A DNA stretch of 64,000 bases from Chromatiales bacterium. GTDB lineage: Bacteria; Pseudomonadota; Gammaproteobacteria; Chromatiales; Chromatiaceae. Position numbers and translations under genes: made by a program. The DNA is taken from contig JANQRK010000110.1 of the NCBI GenBank assembly GCA_028284585.1, positions 62,001 to 126,000 on the forward strand, read 5' to 3'. The notes below the pieces were generated by a model. That model was not told the origin of the DNA, ran no database searches, and was given only the letters and a program-made list of their open reading frames with translations. This document shows positions 46,783 to 55,881 of this stretch, in pieces. Positions within the stretch are counted from its first letter, which is position 1. Every line of letters starts with the position of its first letter.

Positions 46783-48084
46783 CTAACGCACCTCGGGGGG
46801 CAGTGCTTCGGGTAGGAAACTCTGGGGTATGAAGTCGAGGCTGCGCAGCCCAGCGCCTTGAATATCAATATTGAAGGTCGTTACATCAAGAATGCTCTGA
46901 TTGTCGAGCGCATTCTGGACCACGGTGAACGCACTGGTACCGTCCGCCGGTGTCGTCAGCACGCGCGTGTTGCCGCCCTGCCCAGCGGCGATCTGCGTCA
47001 AGGCTTCGGGATTCAGCCCAAGCGGCATGTTGGTGGCCAGATCCTGGGCTTGCTGTTGATCGAGACCATCGATCACGGTCAGGCGGGTGACGCTGAAATC
47101 GACCCGAATACCATTGTCGAGCAGGAAACCCGCCCGGGTATCTTGCAGCTGGTCGACACCCACTGGCGCTTCGGCACTGGCTAGGCCTACCCCGAGATCC
47201 TCGAGCTCGACATCGTCGATCGCATGCTCTATGTCGTGCAGGGAAGGCCCCGGAGCACCCGTGTCCGACTGACCGGAGACATCGCTCAGTGCGACCTGAT
47301 CGAGTGGCCCCACGAGATCTGCCAATTCCGTCGATCCCGAGGCCGGTAGGTCCACATCACCCAAACGCAGCCCGGAGGCCGCAGTCACCAGATCGGGCAC
47401 TAGCGAGGATGCTGCCGCAGTGCGCGCATCGACCACGCGAGCACGCAAATCGCGGGTGGGCACACTGGGATGCTTGGCAGCCATGTTCGACAGCTTCGGT
47501 ATCTTGTCATCGAGCCCGATGTACACCCGAGCGAAGGTATCGCTCGGGACGACGCCGCGCGCGCGCTCGAAGCGCTGCATCGCAAGCTGTAGCGTCTTGA
47601 GGCCTGCGACCGGACGAGCAGCCATTGTCTTGGCGGCAACGCCTTTGATTCGCGCGAGCTGCGATTCGACACCTGCAATGGTATCAACTTCTGATGGAGG
47701 GCTATCCACCAGGGCCGCAATGCGCGGCCCAACCCTGGTGGATGATGGCGCACCCTCACGGCTAAGTCTTCGCAACGCCCGCTGCAGGCGACCGTCAACT
47801 GCAGATTGGTCTTGCATTGAACTAGTCGCGGCAGCACGCTCATCGACAAGCCGCTCCATCGAGCGGCGCAGGGCCATGATCGACGAATCATTATGACCTG
47901 CCGGCCGCATGCCTTGCGATGTCAGCACGGGCCATTCCCATGCGCCATCGCCCGACGAAAGCCGCGGCATGTCTTCATCGACCAGACCAGCATTGGCCGA
48001 CGTGGCCATCAATCCTAAAAACACGCAGATAGCCGCCTGACCCAAGGCCGGCACGATCTGTTTGAAGTGTCTGGTCATGTCCAT
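46783..48084 (-). CDS. Exported protein of the Fap-like cluster (FapE position)
   Basis: The 433-residue protein has a signal peptide ending SANA (about residue 32). The middle is Ala/Arg-rich and helical. The C-terminal part (VDFSVTRLTVIDGL, TVVQNALDNQSILDVTTFNIDIQGAG) resembles beta-rich extracellular fibre proteins. No named family recognised. It lies between the C39 peptidase and the barrel gene, as fapE does in Pseudomonas. Confidence 0.55.
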   Translation of the reverse strand: MDMTRHFKQIVPALGQAAICVFLGLMATSANAGLVDEDMPRLSSGDGAWEWPVLTSQGMRPAGHNDSSIMALRRSMERLVDERAAATSSMQDQSAVDGRLQRALRRLSREGAPSSTRVGPRIAALVDSPPSEVDTIAGVESQLARIKGVAAKTMAARPVAGLKTLQLAMQRFERARGVVPSDTFARVYIGLDDKIPKLSNMAAKHPSVPTRDLRARVVDARTAAASSLVPDLVTAASGLRLGDVDLPASGSTELADLVGPLDQVALSDVSGQSDTGAPGPSLHDIEHAIDDVELEDLGVGLASAEAPVGVDQLQDTRAGFLLDNGIRVDFSVTRLTVIDGLDQQQAQDLATNMPLGLNPEALTQIAAGQGGNTRVLTTPADGTSAFTVVQNALDNQSILDVTTFNIDIQGAGLRSLDFIPQSFLPEALPPEVR

Positions 48085-48097
48085 TCAACCATTCAAC

Positions 48098-48835
48098 TCA
48101 AAAGTCGGACCGCGCAGGCAACAACAAATTGAAGTCGGCCAGTGATCCGCCACTCATCGCCTTACCCATTCCCACGGGCGACTTGGCAATCGTCCGCCAT
48201 TCTGAATCCCGATTAAAGCTGGCACGTGCAATATCGGCCTTGTTGGTTATCAGGAAGACAATCCCGCCTTGCCACATCGCCTCGAATTTGTCGCGCGGCA
48301 CTATGCGCAGCCCGAGCACAGGGTCGCCCAACAAGATCTCGTCGTCAGCGATCCCCTTTATCACCACGAAGTGCATGTACCCGTTGTTGTTGATCAGGGT
48401 GATCGCCGGGACGCCAAGCTTGGCCAAGCGGCCGAGTGGCAGCCGGTAGCCATTGGTTCGGTACCCGAGCGTTTCGAGATAGCGTTTCATATCCAGCAGG
48501 GAAAAACCCTGCTGCTTGATGAGCTCTTGGTTACCGGTCTCCCACATCGCCCGGAAGGCCTGTTGTTCGGTCCTCGGGTCGTTGTAGTGATAGGTCAGCA
48601 GCGACGCAACCGCGGCCGATCCGCAACTATAGTCGTACTGCTGACGCAGAATGCTCTGAAATTTTGATTCTTTGAAACTTACGACATCGGCCGTAAAGGT
48701 TCCGAGTTCGGTGGGCAACATCATCGACAGCGCAGCGGCAAGCGGTGAATAGACAAGCGCCGCAACGATTGACAAAACCCCCATTCTTGTCACTAACCGG
48801 GCACAGATTATTCTTATGACACCACTCACGTTCAT
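48098..48835 (-). CDS. C39-family peptidase, FapD-like
   Basis: The 245-residue exported protein has a signal/TM segment and a papain-like C39 domain: Cys71 in YDYSCGSAAVASLL, His155 in GYMHFVVIKG and Asp171 in LLGDPVLG. The set of residues is complete, so it should be an active cysteine protease. FapD in Pseudomonas is a C39 peptidase that processes amyloid subunits. Starts 4 bases inside the end of the 118-residue upstream gene. Confidence 0.75.
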   Translation of the reverse strand: MNVSGVIRIICARLVTRMGVLSIVAALVYSPLAAALSMMLPTELGTFTADVVSFKESKFQSILRQQYDYSCGSAAVASLLTYHYNDPRTEQQAFRAMWETGNQELIKQQGFSLLDMKRYLETLGYRTNGYRLPLGRLAKLGVPAITLINNNGYMHFVVIKGIADDEILLGDPVLGLRIVPRDKFEAMWQGGIVFLITNKADIARASFNRDSEWRTIAKSPVGMGKAMSGGSLADFNLLLPARSDF

Positions 48836-49188
48836 TCCGTCACAGTGACGTTGATGATGGTGGCGTTTTGGATCAGGACATTATTGCCACTGTTCTGGAT
48901 GGTATCGAACATACCGACTGCACCATTGAAGGCGCTATTGCCTATGAAATTGGCGCCGGTTACCGAGTTCACCACGCTATTACCGTGATTACTGCCGTCC
49001 AGATCGAGTTCGTTGAATGTCAGCGCGTCGATATCGACGGAGCCCTCGCCGCGGTGACCGGAGAGCGTGTCGTCGCTCAACGCACCCTCTTCCAGCATCA
49101 CATCATCGCCGATCTCGAGCGTCTCAGCATGTAGCGCGGACGCCAGCGCGAGCGTGCATGTCATGCACAAAACCGTGACCTTGTTCAT
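48832..49188 (-). CDS. Small secreted protein of the amyloid-like cluster
   Basis: The 118-residue precursor has a signal peptide ending LHA, an acidic middle and an Asn-rich C-terminus: NSVVNSVTGANFIGNSAFNG followed by GMFDTIQNSGNNVLIQNATI. The last part shares a pattern (N..V...G.F.G..G...(V/I)QN(S/T)G.N.L(V/I)Q) with the end of the repeat protein. It may be a minor fibre subunit or nucleator, comparable to FapB, but this is inference. Confidence 0.6.
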   Translation of the reverse strand: MNKVTVLCMTCTLALASALHAETLEIGDDVMLEEGALSDDTLSGHRGEGSVDIDALTFNELDLDGSNHGNSVVNSVTGANFIGNSAFNGAVGMFDTIQNSGNNVLIQNATIINVTVTE

Positions 49189-49297
49189 CGGTCTACTCCC
49201 AAATCAAGCCAACATCCGATTAAAGATGGGGTAACCGGTGAACAGAGGTTGTCCACCGGTTACCGTCTAGAGCGCCAAGGCGCTCAACTCACGGGCG

Positions 49298-50554
49298 TTA
49301 GTTACCCGCCGGGCTATTGGCGTTGATGTTGCCCTGGAAGCTAACCTGCTGTTGCACCAGGCTGTTGGCACCGGTGTTCTGCACACTCAGGTTCTGGCCG
49401 GAAAAGCCGTTGAACGAACCTTCGATGTTGTTGGACACGGTGTTGTTCAGACGAGCAACAGAGCCGTTAGCGCCGCGACCGTCATCAGACTCGGCCGTAG
49501 AACCACCGGTGTTGGTGTAGTTGACCGTGTTGTTGGTCACCGCACCTTCGAGGGCCGAGAGGTTTACAGCCACATCACCGATGTTGATGCTGTTGTCGGT
49601 CATCGCAGAGGCGCTGCCGCTGCCGATGTTCGACGCAGAACCAGCCGTTGCATTAGCGGTGCGCTGGCTGTTGTCGCTGTTGTCGCTGTTGTCACTGTTG
49701 TCGCTGTTGTCGCTGTTGTCAGCGGTGGCATCGCCGTTGTTGGCCGAGGCCGAGCCATTGTCAGACGACGCGGTTTGGCTGTTATCACTGTTATCGCTGT
49801 TGTCGCTGTTGTCGACATTGGCAGTACTGCCATTGTTGGCCGCAGCCGAGGCGTTATCAGCGGTTGCCGAGCTGTTATCACTGTTGTCGCTGTTGTCGCT
49901 GTTGTCGCTGTTGTCAGCGGTAGCATCACCATTGACGGACGAAGCAGACCCGTTGTCAGACGACGCCATCTGGCTGTTGTCGCTGTTGTCGCTGTTGTCG
50001 CTGTTGTCGCTGTTGTCGCTGTTATCGCTGTTATCGCTGTTATCAGCGGTACTGTTGTCGTTGGCACTACCATCACCAGCGGTCTGGTAGTCGTCATTGG
50101 CGTTACCGCCGCCGTTGGCAACGGCCTCAGCGTTGTCGATGTCGTTGGCGGTACTGCCGTTTTGCGCAACTTCACCATTGTCGTTACCGACGGCATCGTT
50201 GCCAGCCTGAGCGACACCATCATCACCCGCGGTCCCGTCGTTACCGACGATACCTTCGGCGTTTGCGGTGCTAGTGTCCTCGGCTTGGTTCTGGCCGGCA
50301 CCGACACCGCTGTTATCGCTGTTATCGCTGTTATCGCTGTTGTCGCTGTTGTTGGTGTTGTCGCTGTTGTCGTTGTTGGCCGTCGCGTTTTCAGCGGCCG
50401 TCGCACCAGAATCGGCCCCAGTCGTGGTCACCGAGTTGTTTTGGTCACCGTCATCGGCTTCAGTATTGTTGTTTGGGTTTGCGTAAGTGGCCGAGGCAAC
50501 GCCGAGTGCCAAAGCCACAGCCGCTGCCAGTTGCAACATTTTGAAACGTTCCAT
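49298..50554 (-). CDS. Asn-Ser-Asp repeat protein, putative functional amyloid/fibre subunit
   Basis: The 418-residue secreted protein (signal peptide ends TYA) is dominated by runs of the tripeptide Asn-Ser-Asp: five blocks made from a 9-base unit GACAACAGC, separated by Ala/Asn/Gly-rich spacers such as GSASANNGDATA. A non-repeat C-terminus holds NNTVSNNIEGSFNGFSGQNL and VQNTGANSLVQQQ. Very low in aromatic, Cys and basic residues. Composition and cluster context (C39 peptidase, FapF-like barrel) fit an extracellular amyloid or adhesive fibre. The start at 50554 has GAGGA about 10 nt upstream; a frame to 50632 lacks the signal context. Operon head. Confidence 0.65.
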   Translation of the reverse strand: MERFKMLQLAAAVALALGVASATYANPNNNTEADDGDQNNSVTTTGADSGATAAENATANNDNSDNTNNSDNSDNSDNSDNSGVGAGQNQAEDTSTANAEGIVGNDGTAGDDGVAQAGNDAVGNDNGEVAQNGSTANDIDNAEAVANGGGNANDDYQTAGDGSANDNSTADNSDNSDNSDNSDNSDNSDNSDNSQMASSDNGSASSVNGDATADNSDNSDNSDNSDNSSATADNASAAANNGSTANVDNSDNSDNSDNSQTASSDNGSASANNGDATADNSDNSDNSDNSDNSDNSQRTANATAGSASNIGSGSASAMTDNSINIGDVAVNLSALEGAVTNNTVNYTNTGGSTAESDDGRGANGSVARLNNTVSNNIEGSFNGFSGQNLSVQNTGANSLVQQQVSFQGNINANSPAGN

Positions 50555-50622
50555 TGAGTAAATCCTCATTATTGATGTTGTGGCCCTGGTTCCGGACGCT
50601 ACCGGCCCAGCGCTCATAGATT

Positions 50623-50844
50623 GCACTAGCACCTGGTGGTGCTGTTTTCATTTGAAGCATGATCCGCGCCAACCCTAGTAAATACTTTATTTTTCAGAAA
50701 TTTAGCGATTCATAGGTCAATCTTGAACATCGGCGTTTGTAAAAATTACCGACATCTGCCGGCCATTTGTGCTAGTGCAGCACGCACTAGATTCATGCCA
50801 TCGGGAACTGAAGATCGGAAAGCGACGTCCCAGCGAGCTAGTGC
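50623..50844. promoter_or_regulatory. Repeated GCACTAG/CTAGTGC boxes upstream of the amyloid-like operon
   Basis: The heptamer GCACTAG or its complement appears four times: 50623-50629, 50772-50778, 50784-50790 and 50838-50844. The middle two form a palindrome CTAGTGC-AGCAC-GCACTAG (50772-50790). The region lies between the repeat-protein gene (minus) and the DUF1631 gene (plus). These may be operators for a shared regulator; no known factor is assigned. The rest of 50633-51071 holds no gene. Confidence 0.4.
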
Positions 50845-51071
50845 GTCGCCCGTTTTCGGCTAGTCAGCTCGCTACGGAAGACTGGGTGTCGCTGTGGTGT
50901 TGTGGACATAGATTGGCACCAAGCTGTTGCTGGCAACGTCGGCACACGGCAAACGACTTACAAGCCACCTACTCCGAAGCAGCATCCCAACGCCCGCGTC
51001 GCTTTACATTTGCGAAACATATGATTCAAATCGTCCAAAACACTGGACGATAGCCGATAGATGAGACATCT

Positions 51072-53534
51072 TTGTCGGGTTATTCGGTAGTTGGATTTCA
51101 ACGACTCGTGAATAAAGAGCAAATCAAACGTCTACTTGTCGCCTGGCGAGACAGGGTAGTGCCTGCGGCTGACGCTTTGCTCCAAGACGTGTTTACATCC
51201 GCTGACCAGGTGCTCTTAGAGTATGCCGACAAGGCGGAAAGCAATGCCGTGCGCTTGAAGTTCTTCGAGGGTCAGCGCGAAGTAAGGATCAAGCAGACGA
51301 ATATCGCCTCCTTGTTCAAGGAATCTCTCCACGACGATCTCTATGCATTCACGCGTCCCGCCCAAGGCAGCGATGCGCCGGGCTCTGACGTATTGAGCCT
51401 TGTCAGCACCGATGCCTATGAGCGCAGCCTTGCACTGAAAACGATCTCCGAGCAGGCGGTGCGGGACAATCGTGAATTGTATTTCGCGTTGTCACAGCGC
51501 CTGGGCGTAATTGCCGGTAGCCGCGCGATTCCACTCAACCAAATTCCCGCCGGGCCACACCAATTGGCCGGTAGCTTCGAACGCGCAGCACACCTGTTAT
51601 CTGTCGAGCGCCAAGTATTGCTGGCCTTGTACACCCTGTTCGAGCATGAAGTGGTGCGGCATTCTCCGCCTTGGCATGAGGAGTTGAACGAAGAATTGCG
51701 TGAGGGCGGCATACTGCCGAATCTGAAATACCAGGTAACACGTTACCCTAAGAAAACCAAGGCCGGTCAAGCCGAGGAGACGGAACAAGAGGATTTGTCG
51801 ACCCCAACTCCCACCAGCTCCGGACCTACCGGCAGGCCAGCACCTGGCAGGCTTTACGCAAGTGGTAACTCGACCACCTCCACACCCAGTAGAGGTCGTT
51901 ACGTGTCTGGCGATGGGGCAAACAATCAGCACATAGCGTCTCAGGAAAACACCAGCCAGGGCACGCACAGCGTTAACCTGCGTGGGTCACCCCAGTATGC
52001 CGCTTCCAGTCTAGCCGGTTCGTATAATGCGGCAGCGAGTGGGCAGCATGAGTCGGTAGCCTCGCCACATGCCACACCGGATACCCAGGAAGCCGGAAGC
52101 AGCCAGGATCTCGGCGATCAACTGCTGGGGCGCATCCGTGAACTGCTGACGGCACGCCGTTTGAATCGGCAGCGTGCAGCCGGCACATCGGTGCCACACG
52201 AGATTTCAAACCCGGCGTCAGTGTCCATGGTTGCCGCCGCAATCGACAGCCCGCGGATTCAGCGGGTCGCACCATTGCCTGAGACCGGCGTGCGCGCCGT
52301 TGGGGCAAAGCAGGTGCTGGTCTCTCGCGACTTGTTGGAGAAACTTCGCGTCGCGCTGTCGGTCCAGCGTACCCAGATTAAAAAAATGGTCGGGCCGGAA
52401 AAGCTCAGCCATATCGATGAAGACACCATCGACATCGTTGGCATGCTGTTCGAGGTCATGCTAAACGACCAGCGCTTGGGCAATACGGTCAAGGCCTTGC
52501 TAAGCCATTTGCATACGCCTTACCTAAAACTCGCAGTACGCGATCGCGCGTTTCTAAAGCGCCAACAGCACCCAGCCCGCTGCCTATTCGATAACCTGGT
52601 CGAGGCTGGATCGCGCTGGGTGGAAGAACGTGATCTCTCGATCGGCATGTACCCGAAACTGCAGTCGGTTGTCGACTCGATCACCAAATCTCGTGAGCTG
52701 TCATCTGCACTGTTTTTATCACTCGATGAAAAGCTCTCGGCCGACATCAAGCTGCTGTCCGAGTGCCAACAGATCCGCGAAATGCGTACTCTGGAGGCTG
52801 AAAAAGGCAAGGACCGTCTGGATGAGGCCCGGCAGGTTGCTAGTGGGGTAGCCTCTGAATCCCTGACGATCGACCGGGTACCGACGCGATACGAAACATT
52901 TATCAAGGAAGCTTGGACCGACTACCTGACTCTCCTCTACCTACGTACCAACGGGGACACGGCCTCAGAAAGCTGGCGTAATGCGATTGCGCTAGGCGAG
53001 CGCTTGCGCTCTTTCGTACAGACCTTGACCCAGGGTAATCAGATTCCTGCGTCTGACCTTCTGGCCATACGGGCTGAAATCGAGCAGCGGCTAGGCGGTA
53101 CCATCCCGCACTTCGAGAGCAAGGTGCAGCAGCTCTTCGAGCTGTTCGTAGACACCGAGGATATCGACCTATCAAGTACCCCGGCCACAACGTCCCAGAC
53201 AGCACACGCCCCACACGAGCGGGGCGCCGAGTCCAGGCTCTCAAAGGACGGCGAGGCATTGCTGGAACGACTACCGAAACTGCCACCTGGCAGCTGGGTG
53301 ATATTCCGGCACAAGGGCGAGTTGGCCCAGGTCGTCAAACTTTCTTGGTACAACCCAAGAACTGAGCGTTTCTTATTCGTCGACCAGGCCGGTGCGAAGG
53401 CGCTGGTAGTGCCGTTACACGAACTCGCCGAGCACATTGGCTCAGAACGCGCGCATGTGTTGCACGCGACCGGGACCTCTTATGTAGAGTCATCCCTGGA
53501 GCGAGCGCTGGCTAATCTGCACCAAGGCGCGTAG
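51072..53534 (+). CDS. DUF1631 family protein
   Basis: This 820-residue soluble protein belongs to the DUF1631 family of large gammaproteobacterial proteins, which are thought to be regulatory. The N-terminal quarter is helical (FQRLVNKEQIKRLL...), residues ~230-360 are Ser/Thr/Gln/Ala-rich and disordered, and the C-terminal half contains the conserved IDIVGMLFEVMLNDQRL and PGSWVIFRHKGELAQVVKLSWYNP elements. Starts with TTG. A PilZ gene follows by 24 bp, so a link to c-di-GMP control is plausible but not shown. Confidence 0.8.
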   Translation: MSGYSVVGFQRLVNKEQIKRLLVAWRDRVVPAADALLQDVFTSADQVLLEYADKAESNAVRLKFFEGQREVRIKQTNIASLFKESLHDDLYAFTRPAQGSDAPGSDVLSLVSTDAYERSLALKTISEQAVRDNRELYFALSQRLGVIAGSRAIPLNQIPAGPHQLAGSFERAAHLLSVERQVLLALYTLFEHEVVRHSPPWHEELNEELREGGILPNLKYQVTRYPKKTKAGQAEETEQEDLSTPTPTSSGPTGRPAPGRLYASGNSTTSTPSRGRYVSGDGANNQHIASQENTSQGTHSVNLRGSPQYAASSLAGSYNAAASGQHESVASPHATPDTQEAGSSQDLGDQLLGRIRELLTARRLNRQRAAGTSVPHEISNPASVSMVAAAIDSPRIQRVAPLPETGVRAVGAKQVLVSRDLLEKLRVALSVQRTQIKKMVGPEKLSHIDEDTIDIVGMLFEVMLNDQRLGNTVKALLSHLHTPYLKLAVRDRAFLKRQQHPARCLFDNLVEAGSRWVEERDLSIGMYPKLQSVVDSITKSRELSSALFLSLDEKLSADIKLLSECQQIREMRTLEAEKGKDRLDEARQVASGVASESLTIDRVPTRYETFIKEAWTDYLTLLYLRTNGDTASESWRNAIALGERLRSFVQTLTQGNQIPASDLLAIRAEIEQRLGGTIPHFESKVQQLFELFVDTEDIDLSSTPATTSQTAHAPHERGAESRLSKDGEALLERLPKLPPGSWVIFRHKGELAQVVKLSWYNPRTERFLFVDQAGAKALVVPLHELAEHIGSERAHVLHATGTSYVESSLERALANLHQGA

Positions 53535-53558
53535 AACTAGGCCGACGGGAGACTGGGC

Positions 53559-53909
53559 ATGGAAAAAAGGCAGCACACACGCCTGGCTCTCGGCGACAAG
53601 GGCTGGCGAGCTGAATTGACCGAGCACATCAGCGGCGAGAAATTGGGCGAGGTTGTCAATCTCTCACCCGGAGGCCTGATGCTTCTAACACCCACCAAGG
53701 CCGGTATCGAAAACCTGTTTCAGGTCGAATGCAATGTAGTCGATGCAAGCGGCCAAACCGACTCATTCGCGGCAGGTGTCATGGTGTTGTGGCAAACCGA
53801 AGCTAGTCAGCCAGGGACCTATTGGACTGGTCTGCAGATAATCGACATCGACAAGGCTTCCCAAGAACGGCTGCAGACACTGCATGCTTCTTTAGCAAGC
53901 GCTACCTAA
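53559..53909 (+). CDS. PilZ-domain protein
   Basis: The 116-residue protein is a stand-alone PilZ domain with RxxxR as R4QHTR8 and (D/N)xSxxG as NLSPGG at residues 34-39, the c-di-GMP-binding signatures. It follows DUF1631 by 24 bp with GGGAG upstream. PilZ proteins often act on surface attachment and secretion, which fits the amyloid-like and ExeAB neighbours. Target unknown. Confidence 0.85.
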   Translation: MEKRQHTRLALGDKGWRAELTEHISGEKLGEVVNLSPGGLMLLTPTKAGIENLFQVECNVVDASGQTDSFAAGVMVLWQTEASQPGTYWTGLQIIDIDKASQERLQTLHASLASAT

Positions 53910-54047
53910 GCAACAAGAGCGGGGACTACTCGGGCTGTGCCCTCACCCTCCGGATCGCCGCCGCTATGCGGCGACGTTCTCCTCTCCGCTGCCTCCGGCA
54001 GCTCCGTCGAACCCAAGGGCTCTCGTCAAGTCCTCCGCATGCCTGAA
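53910..54047. other. Short non-coding gap after the PilZ gene
   Basis: It contains a GCCGCC...GGCGGC-like palindrome near 53957 and no gene. It ends at the tRNA-type terminator. Confidence 0.3.
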
Positions 54048-54082
54048 AATACAAAAGGCCCCACGCGGGGACCTTTTGTATT
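54048..54082 (-). terminator. tRNA-type rho-independent terminator left at the island edge
   Basis: AATACAAAAGG (54048-54058) pairs with CCTTTTGTATT (54072-54082), with an inner CCCC/GGGG stem and an ACGC loop. On the minus strand it immediately follows the CCA of the tRNA-Ser 3'-end copy at 54085-54113, as a native tRNA terminator would. Confidence 0.75.
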
Positions 54083-54084
54083 GT

Positions 54085-54113
54085 TGGCGAAGAGGGAGGG
54101 ATGCTAACCCTCT
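54085..54113 (-). repeat. tRNA-Ser 3'-end copy, putative attachment site remnant
   Basis: These 29 bases match the 3' end of the intact tRNA-Ser (63212-63240) at 25 of 29 positions, including the T-arm, acceptor strand and CCA, in the same orientation. No tRNA body is upstream. Together with the intact gene it marks the two ends of an island inserted at the tRNA 3' end. Confidence 0.65.
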
Positions 54114-54459
54114 TTTTTTTCGATTTTGCCGTAACTCACGTGCACGGAAAGACCAATAGTGAACCAATCCTGCCGAGAAGAGTCTCGACTGTGCCTAACG
54201 GAGCCCGAACCAACCAACAAACTCAATTCAGGTGACTTCCCGCTTCTCCCAAGAGCGTAGTGCTCATCAATCGAGAAGCACTTGTCGTCATCCAATTGCC
54301 GTCCAATCGGACGGGTTTGGCTCTGATGTTGGCAAAGGCTTCCTCACCTACACGGTCACGAATACACGTCATTGACGAATGATGGGGAACAGGATCTGTC
54401 AGTTTCCAGCGGCTGACCCGGCAGCAAGCCAAGTTCAAATGTGCTTCCCGATGTCCCGC

Positions 54460-55856
54460 TTCAGTCGGAATTGGAGTTTTCCTCGAACTGAGTTAGTACT
54501 AGCTCGTAGAGGAGACCATGAGCAAACGAACTCGACGGAAATTCAGTGCCCAGGAGAAGGTGGCAATCCTGAAGCGGCACCTGCTGGAGGGTCAGTCGGT
54601 GTCCGACGTGTGCGATGCACACGGCTTGAACCCGACGCAGTTCTACCGCTGGCAGACGGAATTCTTTGAAAACGGTGCCGCGGCCTTTGCGCGGATCGAC
54701 AAGCGCGCCGCCCAGGCTGAGCAGCGTCGCCAGGGTGAGCTGGAGTCGAAGCTGAAGAAGAAGGATGCGGTGATTGCCGAGATCATGGAGGATCTGATTG
54801 CCGAAAAAAAAGGACGTGGGGGCGCTCTGAGCGGTGTCTGGGTGCAACCGGACGTGCGGGACCGGATCGTGGATTTCGTCCGTGAGCGGGCCGCGCAGAC
54901 CGAGCTGCCGGCGGCGCAGTTGGTGGCCTGGATTGGGATCAGTGCGCGCAAGTTTTTTGACTGGAAGCGCCGCTATGGCCGGGTCAATGAACACAATGCC
55001 TGGATTCCCCGCGATCACTGGCTGGAGGACTGGGAGAAGCGTGCGGTGGTCGATTTCTATCAGGCCCATCCCGATGACGGCTACCGGCGGGTGACGTACA
55101 TGATGATGGACGCCGACATCGTCGCGGCAAGCCCCAGCTCGGTCTATCGCGCGCTGAGCGAGGCCGGCGTGCTGCGTCGCTGGGAGCCCCAGCCGAGCAA
55201 GAAGGGGACAGGCTTTGTCCAGCCCGCGGGTGGCACATGCGCATTGGCACATCGACGTGTCGTACCTGAATATCTCAGGGACTTTCTATTATCTGTGCAG
55301 CCTGCTCGATGGCTACAGCCGGTACATCATCGTCCACCACGAGATTCGCGAGCGGATGACCGAGCAGGATGTCGAGATCATCGTGCAGCGTGCCCTGGAG
55401 GCCTTCCCAGAGGTGCGGCCGCGGATTATTTCGGACAATGGTCCGCAGTTTATCGCCAATGACTTCAAGACCTTCATTCGGATCAAGGGCATGGATCATG
55501 TGCGGACCTCGCCCTACTATCCGCAAAGCAACGGCAAGTTGGAGCGGTGGCACAAAAGCTTGAAGCGCGAATGCATTCGCCCGAAGACACCGTTGGATCT
55601 CGCCGAGGCGAAGCGCCTGGTGGCGGCGTATGTGTCAGACTACAACGCTCGCCGTTTGCACAGTGCGATCGATTACGTCACGCCCGCCGACAAACTGGCC
55701 GGCAGAGCCCCTGAGATCCTGGCGGCGCGTGAACAGCAATTGACCGAGGCCCGTCAACGCCGCGCTGAGCGTCGGCGGGCGAAGAAAGAGGAGTCCCCAG
55801 CAGCGATCGGAACCGTGGCTTAAACATGAACCGGAAAACTCCAGTTCACGCTGAAC
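54460..55856 (+). mobile_element. IS3-family insertion sequence
   Basis: About 1.4 kb, with imperfect terminal inverted repeats: TCAGTCGGAATTGGAGTTTTCC (54461-54482; given here in full for its first 20 bases plus CC) and, in complement at 55833-55855, TTCAGCGTGAACTGGAGTTTTCC read as GAACTGGAGTTTTCC at its core. Inside are an HTH domain and an rve/DDE integrase, split by a frameshift. Target-site duplication was not clear. Confidence 0.75.
54518..55823 (+). pseudogene. IS3-family transposase, split by a +1 frameshift near 55220
   Basis: The first frame (54518-55462) encodes an HTH (KVAILKRHLLEGQSVSDVCD) and linker up to QPSKKGTGFVQPAG; the DDE catalytic core continues in another frame (55215-55823): HWHIDVSYLNISG, ISDNGPQFIANDF and the final Glu in YYPQSNGKLERWH. 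A one-base insertion between about 55215 and 55240 separates them. Unlike normal IS3 -1 frameshifting, the break is far downstream of the A8 run (54804-54812), so it is probably a disabling mutation. The three catalytic residues are otherwise intact. Confidence 0.75.
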
Positions 55857-55881
55857 CAGGACAAAAGAACGAAAAGCATCA

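Noticed and set aside
49660-50050. Regular repeats that might be read as a CRISPR array
   Set aside because: The unit is 9 bases, contiguous and in frame; there are no spacers of 25-40 bases and no cas genes.
49352-50557. Long plus-strand frames of Val/Ala and Leu/Ser repeats opposite the Asn-Ser-Asp gene
   Set aside because: They are antisense readings of the nine-base repeat GACAACAGC, lack ribosome sites and signal peptides, and the minus-strand frame has both.
54799-54815. A8-G run in the IS3 transposase as a programmed frameshift site
   Set aside because: The coding frame continues normally through it; the actual break is some 400 bases later.
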